NCBI RefSeq assembly: GCF_900104895.1
Contig: NZ_LT629742.1
Span: 868,001-932,000, forward strand
From: Microterricola viridarii
GTDB taxonomy: Bacteria; Actinomycetota; Actinomycetes; Actinomycetales; Microbacteriaceae
Reading direction: 5' to 3'
Length of the DNA stretch: 64,000 nt
The position numbers and the translations under genes are program-made. The notes beneath the pieces were generated by a model. The model was given only the letters and a program-made list of their open reading frames with translations. It was not told the DNA's origin and made no database searches. The first letter of the stretch is position 1; the number at the start of each line of letters is the position of its first letter. Below, one piece after another: positions 33,756-42,938 of this stretch.

Positions 33756-35102
33756 ATGAAGCGCACAGACCAGGACCACGATCGCGGCCGCGCCGCACGA
33801 GGACGGGGCCGCACGCGGCACGCTCTCCGCTCCAAGATCGGCGCGGGCCTCGCGGTCGCCCTCGCTGCGACGCTGGCCCTCGGCGGGCCCGCCGCCGCGG
33901 CGGGCTTCCCGAGCTGGGAGGACGTCCAGGCGGCCAAGGCCAATTCGGCCTCCGCGCAGCAGGCGGTCGACAACATCCGCTCGCTGATCGTTGAGCTGGA
34001 CGCCGCGGCGCAGACCGCCCAGGCGGAGTCGGACAAGCGCAGCGAGGAGTTGCTCGCCGCCAAGAACAAGTACGACGATGCGGCCGAGCGCGCCGCTGCT
34101 CTGCAGGAGCAGGCCGACGCCAGCAAGGCCACCGCCGATGCCGCGACGAAGCAGGCCGGCCTGCTGGCCGCGCAGCTCTACCGCTCCGGCGGGGGAGACC
34201 TGAGCGTCAACCTGTTCCTCGACGGCGGCCAGGGCGGCGCCGACGCCGCGGACGGCCTGCTGTCGCGCCTCGGCAGCATGAGCAAGATGGTCGAGCGCAG
34301 CACGGACATCTACGCCAGCGCGCAGACCACCACGAACACGGCCGCCTCACTCGGCGACCAGGCCAAGATCGCGACCGCCGAGCGGGAGAAGCTCCGCGTC
34401 GAGGCCGAGGCTGCACTCGCCGTCGCCGTCGCCGCGCAGCAGGCGGCAGACGCCGCGCTGCAGGAGTCGCAGGACCGCAGCGTCGTGCTGGACGCACAGC
34501 TCGCTTTCATGCTGGACACGCAGGCCAAGACGGCGGCTGCCTACGAGGAGGGCGAGCGCCAGCGCATCGCCGCCGAGGCTGCGGCTGCCGCGGCGGCCGC
34601 AGCGGCAGCGGCGGCAGGCGGAGGGGGCGGTGGCGGCGGTGGCAGCGGCCCCGGGCCCGGGCTCGGCGGCGGCTACATCAACAACGGCTGGGCCGTGCCG
34701 GCATCCGGACGCATCACCGACAACTTCGGCCCTCGCCCGAGCATCTGCACGAGCGGCGGCTGCTCGAACAGCACCCACCGTGGAACTGACCTCGGCACCG
34801 GCTGCTCCGCCCCGATCTACGCGGCGGCCTCCGGAACCGTCACCTACTCTGGCCGCAACGGCACCTACGGCAACTGGATCGAGATCGACCACGGCGGCGG
34901 CGTGAGCACCGGCTACGCCCACATCCGCGACGGCGGCCGCTTCGTCGGCGTCGGCGAATGGGTCGAGGTCGGCCAGAACATCGCCAGCTCGGGCACGACA
35001 GGGGCATCGACCGGATGCCATCTGCATTTCGAGGTCTACATCGGAGGAAACAGAGTGAACCCTGTTCCGTTCATGGCCGACCGGGGGGTTCCCCTTGGCT
35101 GA
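33756..35102 (+). CDS. Secreted coiled-coil M23 (LytM) peptidase
   Basis: A 448-residue cell-wall endopeptidase. ATG 33756 follows GGGGGAGAG and begins a long basic signal peptide ending near AAAAGF (residue about 49). Residues about 50-270 form an Ala/Glu-rich coiled coil with AGLLAAQLYRSGGGDLSVNLFL in the middle, like the FtsEX-regulated coil of RipC/CwlO-type enzymes. A poly-Ala then poly-Gly hinge (about 274-300) leads to the LytM domain: HRGTDLGT provides the first zinc ligands and CHLHFEV the HxH. Both motifs are intact, so it should be active. It overlaps by eight bases a paralogue with a different catalytic domain. Confidence 0.9.
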   Translation: MKRTDQDHDRGRAARGRGRTRHALRSKIGAGLAVALAATLALGGPAAAAGFPSWEDVQAAKANSASAQQAVDNIRSLIVELDAAAQTAQAESDKRSEELLAAKNKYDDAAERAAALQEQADASKATADAATKQAGLLAAQLYRSGGGDLSVNLFLDGGQGGADAADGLLSRLGSMSKMVERSTDIYASAQTTTNTAASLGDQAKIATAEREKLRVEAEAALAVAVAAQQAADAALQESQDRSVVLDAQLAFMLDTQAKTAAAYEEGERQRIAAEAAAAAAAAAAAAAGGGGGGGGGSGPGPGLGGGYINNGWAVPASGRITDNFGPRPSICTSGGCSNSTHRGTDLGTGCSAPIYAAASGTVTYSGRNGTYGNWIEIDHGGGVSTGYAHIRDGGRFVGVGEWVEVGQNIASSGTTGASTGCHLHFEVYIGGNRVNPVPFMADRGVPLG

Positions 35103-36480
35103 CCCGCGCACCAGACCGCTGTCGAGGGTGAAGCCCGCGACGATCTTCTCCGCCGTCACGATCGGCGCCGTCGCGGCGACGGTCGGCCTGGTCGGACCCG
35201 TCTCCGCCGCCCCCGACTACCCGTCGTGGAGCGACGTGCAGAACGCGAAGAACAACGAGGCCACCAAGAAGGCCGAGATCGCCAAGCTGACCGGCTTCCT
35301 CGACGCGTTGCGCGCGACGGCGGATGCCGCGATGAAGGACTCGATGGTCGCCGCCGAGGCGTGGCGGGTCAACCAGGAGCAGCTGACCGCCGCGACGGAG
35401 CGCGAGAAGACGCTCAAGTCGCAGCAGGCGGCCGCGGCCAAGAAGGCCGAGACGTCGAAGATGCGGGCCGGGCTGCTGGCCTCGCACCTGGCACGCAGCG
35501 GCGGCCAGGACATGTCGGTCAACCTGTTCCTGCAGGGCGACGGCGCCGACGACCTGCTGCGCCAGCTCGGCGTCGCCAGCAAGCTGAGCGAGCAGTCCCG
35601 CGAGATCTACAGCGAGGCGATCCAGGACAGCAACACCGCGGCCTCCCTCGCCGACCAGGCCGCGGCGGCCACAGTGGAGCGCCAGCGGCTCAGCGCCGAG
35701 GCGCAGAGCCGGCTCGACACTGCCAACAGCACGGCCCAGGTGGCGGTCAACGCCTACGACGCCGAGCAGCGGAAGTCCGACGAGCTCTACGCCCAGCTCG
35801 CGCTGCTGCGGGACAGCACCGCCGAGCTCGAGCGCGCCAGGGTCGAGGGTGAGCGCGCCGAGGAGGCCGCGAAGAACCCGCCGCCCGTCGCGCCCCCGAT
35901 CACGCCGCCGGCCGGTGGCTCAAACGGCGGCACCGGCAGCGGGGGAGGCTCGACGCCCAAGCCGACCACCCCGCCCACGACCCCGGTCACGCCGCCGACA
36001 ACTCCGGTCACCCCGCCAGTGAACCCGCCGGTGAACCCGCCCGTCGAGCAGCCGGTGGTGCCCCCGGTGGTGCCGCCGCCCGTGTCGCCGCCGAGCAACA
36101 CCAGCGCGGTCGAGCAGGCGATCTCCTTCGCCCTCAGCCAGACCGGCAAGCGCTACCAGCTGGGCGGTGCGGGCCCGGACGTCTGGGACTGCTCCGGCCT
36201 CACCATGAAGGTCTACGGCTCCGCCGGCATCGGCATCGGGTCACACGGTGCGACCGCCCAGTACAACACGATGCGCAACCAGGGGCGGCTCGTGCCGTTC
36301 AGCGAGCGGCAGCGCGGCGACCTGATCTTCTGGGAGGGGCGCCCGGGCGATGTCTACCACGTGGCCATCTACCTGGGCAACGGCCGCATCGTCGAGGCGC
36401 CGAACGAGAACGCGCCGGTGCGCGAGTACTTCATCTGGGGCATGGGCGACGTGGTGTCGTACGTGGGGCGCCCGGGCTAG
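35095..36480 (+). CDS. Secreted coiled-coil NlpC/P60 peptidase
   Basis: A 461-residue D,L-endopeptidase. TTG 35095, eight bases inside the previous gene and preceded by GGGGGG, is the likely start; GTG 35128 is an alternative. After a signal peptide ending at about VSAA (residue 41), residues 42-260 form a coiled coil clearly homologous to the M23 protein upstream (PSWxDVQxAK, AGLLASHLARSGGQDMSVNLFL). A Pro/Thr linker (about 262-335) precedes the NlpC/P60 domain: Cys in DVWDCSGLTMKVYG, GDLIFWEG and His in VYHVAIYLGNGRIVEAPN. The pair would cleave different peptide bonds under the same upstream control. Confidence 0.9.
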   Translation: MADPRTRPLSRVKPATIFSAVTIGAVAATVGLVGPVSAAPDYPSWSDVQNAKNNEATKKAEIAKLTGFLDALRATADAAMKDSMVAAEAWRVNQEQLTAATEREKTLKSQQAAAAKKAETSKMRAGLLASHLARSGGQDMSVNLFLQGDGADDLLRQLGVASKLSEQSREIYSEAIQDSNTAASLADQAAAATVERQRLSAEAQSRLDTANSTAQVAVNAYDAEQRKSDELYAQLALLRDSTAELERARVEGERAEEAAKNPPPVAPPITPPAGGSNGGTGSGGGSTPKPTTPPTTPVTPPTTPVTPPVNPPVNPPVEQPVVPPVVPPPVSPPSNTSAVEQAISFALSQTGKRYQLGGAGPDVWDCSGLTMKVYGSAGIGIGSHGATAQYNTMRNQGRLVPFSERQRGDLIFWEGRPGDVYHVAIYLGNGRIVEAPNENAPVREYFIWGMGDVVSYVGRPG

Positions 36481-36490
36481 AGCCAGACGC

Positions 36491-36516
36491 CGGGCGGATG
36501 CCGCGGCATCCGCCCG
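36491..36516. repeat. 26-bp perfect palindrome containing GGATGCC/GGCATCC
   Basis: Two inverted copies of a 13-base arm, CGGGCGGATGCCG, meet with no spacer, 10 bases after the NlpC/P60 stop. As RNA it would form a tight hairpin; there is no T-run, and the true bidirectional terminator follows at 36556. Confidence 0.75.
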
Positions 36517-36555
36517 TCCCAGAGCAGTCAGCCCGGCCCGTCGGGCTGGGACGCA

Positions 36556-36587
36556 AGAAGGGGCACGCCATGTGGCGTGCCCCTTCT
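36556..36587. terminator. Bidirectional terminator between NlpC/P60 and ppa
   Basis: A long perfect stem AGAAGGGGCACGCC / GGCGTGCCCCTTCT with loop ATGT, located between the convergent NlpC/P60 and pyrophosphatase genes. T residues are few on either side, but stem stability is very high. Confidence 0.75.
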
Positions 36588-36614
36588 GCGTTCAGCAGCG
36601 AGTGCTGGCGGTGA

Positions 36615-37100
36615 TCAGTGGCCGGGGAAGGCGACGATTCCGGCCTCGATGATCGCGGTGGCCTCGGCGGCGTCGCCCCAGCCCTCGGTCTTGACCCACT
36701 TGCCGGGCTCGAGGTCCTTGTAGTGCTCGAAGAAGTGCTCGATCTCCTTGCGCTGGAACTCGGGGATGTCGGTGACGTCCTGGATGTGGTTCCAGCGCGG
36801 GTCGCCGGCCGGGACGGCGATGACCTTGGCGTCGCTGCCGCCGTCATCGGTCATGTTGAAGACGCCGACCGGGCGAACCTTGACGCCGACGCCCGGGAAC
36901 AGCGGGTAGTCGAGCAGCACGAGCACGTCGACGGGGTCGCCGTCCAGGCCCAGCGTGTTCTCGAAGTAGCCGTAGTCGGTCGGGTAGACGAAGGTCGTGT
37001 AGAGCACGCGGTCGAGGAAGACGCGACCGGTCTCGTGGTCGACCTCGTACTTGTTGCGGCTTCCCTTGGGAATCTCGATAACGGCGAGGTACTCAGCCAT
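36615..37100 (-). CDS. ppa: Inorganic pyrophosphatase
   Basis: A 161-residue family I soluble pyrophosphatase. It contains the catalytic [12 protein letters not shown] acidic cluster, the N-terminal [18 protein letters not shown] substrate region, and [17 protein letters not shown]. It hydrolyses pyrophosphate with Mg ions and pulls biosynthetic reactions forward. Standard actinobacterial length. It is divergent from tilS, 82 bp away, and ends at a bidirectional terminator. Confidence 0.97.
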   Translation of the reverse strand: MAEYLAVIEIPKGSRNKYEVDHETGRVFLDRVLYTTFVYPTDYGYFENTLGLDGDPVDVLVLLDYPLFPGVGVKVRPVGVFNMTDDGGSDAKVIAVPAGDPRWNHIQDVTDIPEFQRKEIEHFFEHYKDLEPGKWVKTEGWGDAAEATAIIEAGIVAFPGH

Positions 37101-37170
37101 GGTGGGGTCTCCTTGAATCCATGAAATGGGTGTGGATGCAGCGCAAACCCCGAGTGGGGAAAGTCCGGAA

Positions 37171-37182
37171 TAAGGTTACTTG
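37171..37182 (+). promoter_or_regulatory. Leaderless -10 box of tilS
   Basis: TAAGGT ends six bases before ATG 37183. This spacing recurs at several genes of the window and puts the transcription start at the start codon. Confidence 0.45.
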
Positions 37183-38190
37183 ATGGAATCCCTGCGCCGA
37201 CCCCGTTTGACCCCGGCCATTGCCGACGTCCGCAGGGCGGTGCGCGAGGGGCTGCTCGCCGCGTTTGAGGCGCCGGATGCCGCCGATTCCCCGCTCGTGC
37301 TGGTCGCCCTGAGCGGCGGCGCCGACTCGCTGGCGCTGGCCGCCGCGACCGCTTTCGAGGCGCCGCGGGCCGGGCTCCGCGCCGGCGCCGTCGTGATCGA
37401 CCACGGGCTGCAGGACGGCTCCGCCGCGATCGCTGCCCGGGCCGCCGAGCAGGCGCGCGGGCTCGGGCTCGACCCCGTGCACGTCGTCACGGTCGCCGTT
37501 GGCGAGGATGGGGGCATGGAGGCCGCGGCCCGCACTGCCCGCTACGCCGCGTTCGCCCGGCTGCAGGCCGAGGCCGGCGCCAGCGGCATCCTGCTCGGGC
37601 ACACCCTGGACGACCAAGCCGAGACGGTGCTGCTCGGGTTGGCGCGCGGCTCCGGGCCGACGAGCATGCACGGCATGGCCACGCAGACCGGCCCGTACCT
37701 GCGCCCGCTGCTCGGCATCCGCCGTGCCGACACCGTGCAGTTCTGCGCGGATGCCGGTCTGGAGCCGTGGCGGGACCCGCACAACGCCGACCCCGCCTAC
37801 GCCAGGGTGCGGGTGCGCGACACCGTCCTGCCTGTGCTGGAGGCCGAGCTCGGCCCCGGGATCGCCGAGGCGCTGGCCCGCACCGCCGAGCAGCTGCGCG
37901 AGGATTCCGCCGCGCTCGACGAGATGGTGCTCGAGTTCATCGAGGAGATCTGCGAGCCGGCGGAGGCGGGCATCGCCGTCTCGGCCGCGGCGCTGGCGGC
38001 CAATCCGGCTGCCCTGCGGCAGCGCGTCATCCGCTTCGTGGTGCAGAGCGAGTTCGGCGTCACGCTCGAACGCGTGCACACGCTGGCGGTGGCCAGGCTG
38101 GTCACCGACTGGCACGGTCAGAAGGCTCTCAACTTGCCAGGCGTTAGGGTTGAGAGGAGCGCTGGGCTGCTCGTGTTCACGGCCGCCTAG
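37183..38190 (+). CDS. tilS: tRNA(Ile)-lysidine synthetase
   Basis: A 335-residue PP-loop enzyme that attaches lysine to C34 of the CAU-anticodon tRNA-Ile. The ATP loop is ALSGGADSLALAAAT near residue 47, GHTLDDQAETVLLGLARGSG is the family signature, and RPLLGIRRADTV and DPHNADPAYARVRVR the tRNA-binding parts. Both TTG 37180 and ATG 37183 are in frame; ATG is chosen because a -10 box sits six bases before it. It heads the conserved tilS-hpt-ftsH-fol block. Confidence 0.95.
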   Translation: MESLRRPRLTPAIADVRRAVREGLLAAFEAPDAADSPLVLVALSGGADSLALAAATAFEAPRAGLRAGAVVIDHGLQDGSAAIAARAAEQARGLGLDPVHVVTVAVGEDGGMEAAARTARYAAFARLQAEAGASGILLGHTLDDQAETVLLGLARGSGPTSMHGMATQTGPYLRPLLGIRRADTVQFCADAGLEPWRDPHNADPAYARVRVRDTVLPVLEAELGPGIAEALARTAEQLREDSAALDEMVLEFIEEICEPAEAGIAVSAAALAANPAALRQRVIRFVVQSEFGVTLERVHTLAVARLVTDWHGQKALNLPGVRVERSAGLLVFTAA

Positions 38191-38278
38191 CCAGACCTCC
38201 AAGCCACACGGCACTACTCCCCGCATGACAGAGCAGCAGGGCCTCGGCGCAGCCGAAGCCAGAACGGATCGAACGTCC

Positions 38279-38830
38279 ATGGAATCGCACAACATCGCCG
38301 GTGACCTCGAGGAAGTCCTGCTGACCGAGGAGCAGATCCAGGGCCGCCTGGCCGAGCTGGCCCGCCAGATCGAGGCCGACTACGCCGGCGAGAACGTGCT
38401 GTTGGTCGGCGTCCTGAAGGGCGCCGTCATGGTGATGGCCGACCTCGCCCGCGAGCTGAACATGCAGGTCACCATGGACTGGATGGCCGTCTCCTCGTAC
38501 GGCTCCGGCACCACCTCCAGCGGTGTCGTGCGCATCCTCAAGGACCTCGACAGCGACCTGACCGGCCGCAAGGTGCTCATCGTCGAGGACATCATTGACT
38601 CCGGCCTGACCCTCAGCTGGCTGATCTCCAACCTCAAGTCGCGCGGCCCGGAGTCGGTCGAGATCTGCGCCCTGCTGCGCAAGCCGGAGGCCGCCCGCGT
38701 CGACATCGACGTCAAGTACCTCGGCTTCGACATCCCGAACAAGTTCGTCGTCGGCTACGGCCTCGACTACAACGAGCAGTACCGCAACATGCGCAGCGTC
38801 GGCATCCTCGCCCCGCACATCTACAGCTAG
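38279..38830 (+). CDS. hpt: Hypoxanthine phosphoribosyltransferase
   Basis: A 183-residue purine-salvage enzyme that makes IMP/GMP from hypoxanthine/guanine and PRPP. The PRPP-binding motif is VLIVEDIIDSGLTL, with LLVGVLKGAVMVMADLAR and SSYGSGTTSSG (the flexible loop) upstream. ATG 38279 gives the usual length; ATG 38225 would add 18 residues without family support and remains possible. It lies between tilS and ftsH as in other actinobacteria. Confidence 0.95.
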   Translation: MESHNIAGDLEEVLLTEEQIQGRLAELARQIEADYAGENVLLVGVLKGAVMVMADLARELNMQVTMDWMAVSSYGSGTTSSGVVRILKDLDSDLTGRKVLIVEDIIDSGLTLSWLISNLKSRGPESVEICALLRKPEAARVDIDVKYLGFDIPNKFVVGYGLDYNEQYRNMRSVGILAPHIYS

Positions 38831-38863
38831 CGCCTTCGCCCACTCCGTGGGCGCGAGGCCCCG

Positions 38864-38898
38864 GGCCCCGGACGCCGCATCGCGCGGCATCCGGGGCC
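38864..38898 (+). terminator. Hairpin after hpt
   Basis: A 15-bp stem with a single mismatch (GGCCCCGGACGCCGC / GCGGCATCCGGGGCC) around ATCGC, then TGTCGCTTTCC. It probably separates hpt from ftsH transcription. Confidence 0.65.
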
Positions 38899-39033
38899 TG
38901 TCGCTTTCCCCCGACTCTGGTGGGGTGTCGACCCGCCGCCGGGGGCCGCAGAGGCCGCCGCGCAGGGCACAGGGTGAGCCTGCAGCGAACATGCGGCAAT
39001 CGTGCAGCGCGGTCGCGGTAGCCTTGCAGCACC

Positions 39034-41049
39034 ATGAACGTCAAGAAGCTTCTTCGCGGTCCGCTGCTCTACATCGTGCTCGCGGTTGTTGCCGTGTGGA
39101 TCGGGTCCAGCCTGATCACTATGTCCGGGTTCCGAGAGGTCTCCACGCAGGAGGGCCTCGCGTTCCTGAAGGACGGCAAGGTCGCCAGCGCCAAGATCGT
39201 CGACGGCGAGCAACGCGTCGACCTCACGCTGAGCAAGGCCGACCCGAAGCTCGGCGACCAGGTGCAGTTCTACTACGTCGCCCCGCGCGGCACCGAGGTC
39301 ATCGACGCGGTCACCGCGGCGGACCCGCCGCAGGGCTTCGACGACGAGGTCCCGCAGCCCAACTGGCTGCTCTCCCTGCTCGGCATCCTGCTGCCCGTCC
39401 TGCTCATCGGCCTGTTCTTCTGGTGGATGCTCTCCAGCATGCAGGGCGGCGGCAACAAGGTCATGCAGTTCGGCAAGTCCAAGGCCAAACTCGTCACCAA
39501 GGAGAGCCCGAAGGTCACCTTCGAGGACGTCGCGGGCGCCGATGAGGCGATCGAGGAGCTCGAGGAGATCAAGGACTTCCTCAAGGACCCGGCCCGCTTC
39601 CAGGCCGTCGGCGCGCGCATCCCCAAGGGTGTGCTGCTCTACGGCCCTCCCGGCACCGGCAAGACCCTGCTCGCCCGCGCCGTCGCGGGTGAGGCCGGCG
39701 TGCCGTTCTACTCGATCTCCGGTTCTGACTTCGTCGAGATGTTCGTCGGTGTCGGCGCCAGCCGTGTGCGCGACCTGTTCCAGCAGGCGAAGGAGAACGC
39801 CCCGGCCATCATCTTCGTCGACGAGATCGACGCCGTCGGACGCCACCGCGGCGCCGGCATGGGCGGCGGCCACGACGAGCGCGAGCAGACGCTGAACCAG
39901 CTGCTCGTCGAGATGGACGGCTTCGACCCCAAGGCGAACGTCATCCTGATCGCGGCCACGAACCGCCCCGACATCCTGGACCCGGCGCTGCTGCGCCCCG
40001 GACGCTTCGACCGCCAGATCGGCGTCGACGCCCCCGACATGCTCGGCCGCAAGAAGATCCTCGAGGTGCACGGCAAGGGCAAGCCGCTCGCGAAGGGCGT
40101 CGACCTCGAGGTCGTCGCGCGCAAGACGCCCGGCTTCACCGGTGCAGACCTCGCCAACGTGCTGAACGAGGCCGCGCTGCTCACCGCGCGCTCGCACGCC
40201 CAGCTGATCGACAACCGCGCCCTCGACGAGGCGATCGACCGCGTCGTGGCCGGCCCGCAGCGCCGCACTCGCGTCATGAAGGACAAGGAAAAGCTGATCA
40301 CGGCCTACCACGAGGGCGGGCACGCCCTCGCCGCCGCGGCCATGAACTACACGGACCCGGTCACCAAGATCACGATCCTGCCGCGCGGCCGCGCCCTCGG
40401 CTACACGATGGTGATGCCGCTCGAGGACAAGTACTCGATCACCCGCAACGAGCTGCTCGACCAGCTGACCTACGCCATGGGCGGCCGCGTCGCCGAGGAG
40501 ATCGTCTTCCACGACCCGACGACGGGTGCCTCCAACGACATCGAGAAGGCCACCGCCACCGCGCGCAAGATGGTCACCGAGTACGGCATGAGCACCGACG
40601 TCGGAGCGGTCAAGCTCGGCCAGTCGAGCGGCGAGATGTTCCTCGGCCGTGACATGGGTCACCAGCGCGACTACTCCGAGCGCATCGCAGAGCGTGTCGA
40701 CCAGGAGGTGCGCGCGCTCATCGAGCAGGCGCACGACGAGGCCTGGGAGGTTCTGAACGAGAACCGCGACATCCTGGACCGCCTGGCCGCCGAGCTGCTG
40801 GAGAAGGAGACGCTCGACCACAACCAGATCGCCGAGATCTTCAAGGACGTGAAGAAGCTGGCCGAGCGCCCGCAGTGGCTCTCCAGCGACAAGCGGCCGC
40901 TTTCCGAGCGCCCCCCGATCGACTTCCCCGTGCTCACCTCCCCGGTGAACCCCGGGGCGACCGACGGCGGCGTTGAGTCGGGCGACGTGGGCCCGGAGCC
41001 CGCTCCCGGGCGCACCCCGACGATCAACCCCCGCCCGGCCACGGCGTAG
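39034..41049 (+). CDS. ftsH: ATP-dependent zinc metalloprotease FtsH
   Basis: A 671-residue membrane AAA+ protease that degrades unassembled membrane and regulatory proteins. Two membrane segments (about 8-28 and 109-130) flank a short extracytoplasmic domain. Walker A is [19 protein letters not shown], Walker [13 protein letters not shown], the second-region-of-homology arginines lie in [19 protein letters not shown], and the zinc site is YHEGGHALA. All catalytic parts are intact. A TAGCCT -10 box ends nine bases before the ATG, and no ribosome site is evident. Confidence 0.97.
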   Translation: MNVKKLLRGPLLYIVLAVVAVWIGSSLITMSGFREVSTQEGLAFLKDGKVASAKIVDGEQRVDLTLSKADPKLGDQVQFYYVAPRGTEVIDAVTAADPPQGFDDEVPQPNWLLSLLGILLPVLLIGLFFWWMLSSMQGGGNKVMQFGKSKAKLVTKESPKVTFEDVAGADEAIEELEEIKDFLKDPARFQAVGARIPKGVLLYGPPGTGKTLLARAVAGEAGVPFYSISGSDFVEMFVGVGASRVRDLFQQAKENAPAIIFVDEIDAVGRHRGAGMGGGHDEREQTLNQLLVEMDGFDPKANVILIAATNRPDILDPALLRPGRFDRQIGVDAPDMLGRKKILEVHGKGKPLAKGVDLEVVARKTPGFTGADLANVLNEAALLTARSHAQLIDNRALDEAIDRVVAGPQRRTRVMKDKEKLITAYHEGGHALAAAAMNYTDPVTKITILPRGRALGYTMVMPLEDKYSITRNELLDQLTYAMGGRVAEEIVFHDPTTGASNDIEKATATARKMVTEYGMSTDVGAVKLGQSSGEMFLGRDMGHQRDYSERIAERVDQEVRALIEQAHDEAWEVLNENRDILDRLAAELLEKETLDHNQIAEIFKDVKKLAERPQWLSSDKRPLSERPPIDFPVLTSPVNPGATDGGVESGDVGPEPAPGRTPTINPRPATA

Positions 41050-41058
41050 GCGGCGCTC

Positions 41059-41658
41059 GTGAGCGGAGTCGACCGGGCTCGCATCGAGGCAGCCGTGAAC
41101 GAGATCATCCTCGCGATCGGTGAGGACCCGGCCCGCCCGGGCCTGGCCAGGACGCCGGCCCGCGTGGCCGACGCCTACGCGGAGTTCTTCGGCGGCCTGA
41201 CCCAGGACCCGCTGGAGCACCTGCGGGACTCGGTGCCGATCGGCGCCGACGTGGACGGGGCGCCCCAGACCAGCGACGCCGTGCTGCTGCGCGGCATCGA
41301 CTTCCGCTCGGTCTGCGAGCACCACCTGCTGCCCTTCGTCGGCGTCGTGCACATCGCCTACCTGCCGAGCGACCGCGTCGTCGGCCTCGGCAGGCTGCCG
41401 GCCGTCGTCGACACCCTCTCCGCCCGGCCACAGCTGCAGGAGCGGCTGACCGAGGAGATCGCCGACGCGCTGCAGGAGGGGCTCGACCCCCGCGGCGTGC
41501 TCGTCGTGCTCGACGCCGTGCACCGCTGCGTCGTCGCCCGCGGCTCCCGGCAGGCCTCCAGCTCCACGGTCACGATCGCCAGCCGCGGCGAGCTCGCAGA
41601 GCCCGCCGCCCGCGCCGAGCTGATGGCGCTGATCGCATCGGGCGGGCACGGTGTCTGA
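41059..41658 (+). CDS. folE: GTP cyclohydrolase I
   Basis: A 199-residue enzyme for the first step of tetrahydrofolate synthesis (GTP to dihydroneopterin triphosphate). Zinc ligands are in SVCEHHLLPFVG and CVVARGSRQASSST; LPSDRVVGLGRLPAVVD is also typical. It starts at GTG 41059, nine bases after ftsH, and its end overlaps folP by eight bases, so folE-folP-folB-folK form one operon. Confidence 0.96.
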   Translation: MSGVDRARIEAAVNEIILAIGEDPARPGLARTPARVADAYAEFFGGLTQDPLEHLRDSVPIGADVDGAPQTSDAVLLRGIDFRSVCEHHLLPFVGVVHIAYLPSDRVVGLGRLPAVVDTLSARPQLQERLTEEIADALQEGLDPRGVLVVLDAVHRCVVARGSRQASSSTVTIASRGELAEPAARAELMALIASGGHGV

Positions 41659-42520
41659 CCCGGCGCTCCCCGCCAGCACGCCTTCCAGCCACGCCTTGTT
41701 TGACCGGCCGGATGCCGCACCGCTCGTCATGGGCATCGTCAACGTCACACCGGACTCCTTCAGCGACGGCGGGCGCTGGGCCGAGCCGAGCGCGGCCGTC
41801 GCCCACGCGCGGCAGCTGGTGGCATCCGGCGCCGACATCATCGACGTCGGCGGGGAGTCGACGAGGCCGGGCGCCCCGCGCGTTGACCCGGGGGCAGAGC
41901 AGGAGCGCGTCGTCCCCGTCGTTGCCGCCCTGGCCGCCGCCGGCATCGCGGTGAGCGTCGACACCATGAACGCCTCGACCGCGCTCGCCTCCGCGGCCGC
42001 TGGCGCGCTGATCATCAACGACGTCTCGGGCGGGCTGGCCGACCCGGCGATGGCCGACGCCGTTGCCGCGAGCGGCCTGCACTACGTCGCCATGCACTGG
42101 CGCGCACACGCCGACACCATGCAGCAGCTCGCGCAGTACGGCGACGTGGTCGCCGAGGTCTGCGCCGAGCTCACCGCGCGCGTCGACGTGATGAAGGCGG
42201 CCGGCGTCGCCGCCGACAAGCTGATCCTCGACCCCGGGCTCGGCTTCGCCAAGACCGCCGCGCACAACTGGGCGCTGCTCGGCCGACTCGGCGAGCTGCG
42301 GGCACTCGGCTACCCCGTGCTGGTCGGCGCCTCGCGCAAGCGGTTCCTCGGGGAGCTGCTGCCGGACGGCACCGCGCCCGCCGAGCGCGACCTGGCGACC
42401 GCCGTGGTGAGCGCGCTTTCCGCGCAGCAGGGGGCGTGGGCGTTGCGCGTGCACGACGTGGCGGGCACGCGGGTTGCCCTCGACGTGCTCGCTTCGTGGC
42501 AAGGTGGAGCACGTGCCTGA
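41651..42520 (+). CDS. folP: Dihydropteroate synthase
   Basis: A 289-residue TIM-barrel enzyme that joins pABA to the pterin; the sulfonamide target. It has MGIVNVTPDSFSDGG, VGGESTRPGA (loop 2), SVDTMNASTA and LVGASRKRFLGEL. GTG 41651 lies within the folE end. The intact active-site loops predict a functional enzyme. Confidence 0.96.
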   Translation: MSDPALPASTPSSHALFDRPDAAPLVMGIVNVTPDSFSDGGRWAEPSAAVAHARQLVASGADIIDVGGESTRPGAPRVDPGAEQERVVPVVAALAAAGIAVSVDTMNASTALASAAAGALIINDVSGGLADPAMADAVAASGLHYVAMHWRAHADTMQQLAQYGDVVAEVCAELTARVDVMKAAGVAADKLILDPGLGFAKTAAHNWALLGRLGELRALGYPVLVGASRKRFLGELLPDGTAPAERDLATAVVSALSAQQGAWALRVHDVAGTRVALDVLASWQGGARA

Positions 42521-42938
42521 TCTCAATTCGGTTCGCCAGAGCCCTGACGCCCCCACCGCCGTCGTGGACTGGGCGGCGCGCGACCACATCACGCTGACCG
42601 GGCTGCGCGTGCAGGCCCACCACGGCGTCTTTGACTTCGAGCGGGAGAACGGCCAGGCCTTCGTTGCCGACGTGACCGTGTGGCTGGACTTCGCCGCGGC
42701 CGCCGCCGGCGACGAGCTTGCCGCCACCATCCACTACGGCGTGCTCGCCGAGGAGGTCGCCGCCGCGGTGCAGCGCGACCCCGTCGACCTCATCGAGACG
42801 GTTGTCGAGCGCATCGCCGCGACCGTGCTCGCCCACCCGGCCGCCCAGCGCGTGCGGGTGACCCTGCACAAACCAGACGCACCGATCACGGTGCCCTTCG
42901 ACGACGTCTCCGTCACGATCACCCGGGAGCGCTCATGA
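42513..42938 (+). CDS. folB: Dihydroneopterin aldolase
   Basis: A 141-residue enzyme cleaving dihydroneopterin to 6-hydroxymethyl-dihydropterin. HITLTGLRVQAHHGVFDFERENGQ contains the conserved GxHGVxxxE. GTG 42513 is chosen: GGTGGAG lies just upstream and the codon overlaps the folP stop by eight bases. The N-terminal 25 residues are extra relative to short homologues. Confidence 0.93.
   Translation: MPDLNSVRQSPDAPTAVVDWAARDHITLTGLRVQAHHGVFDFERENGQAFVADVTVWLDFAAAAAGDELAATIHYGVLAEEVAAAVQRDPVDLIETVVERIAATVLAHPAAQRVRVTLHKPDAPITVPFDDVSVTITRERS

Noticed and set aside
35022-35046. CTGCATTTCGAGGTCTACA inside the M23 gene resembles the duplicated hairpin element
   Set aside because: The match comes from codons of the conserved HLHFEVY motif, the stem is broken by an extra base, and it is within coding sequence.
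38827-42018. Open minus-strand frame of over 1000 codons opposite ftsH and folE
   Set aside because: It is a GC-rich shadow: it lies antisense to the intact ftsH/folE/folP genes, is Arg/Val/Asp/Gly-biased and shows no domain.
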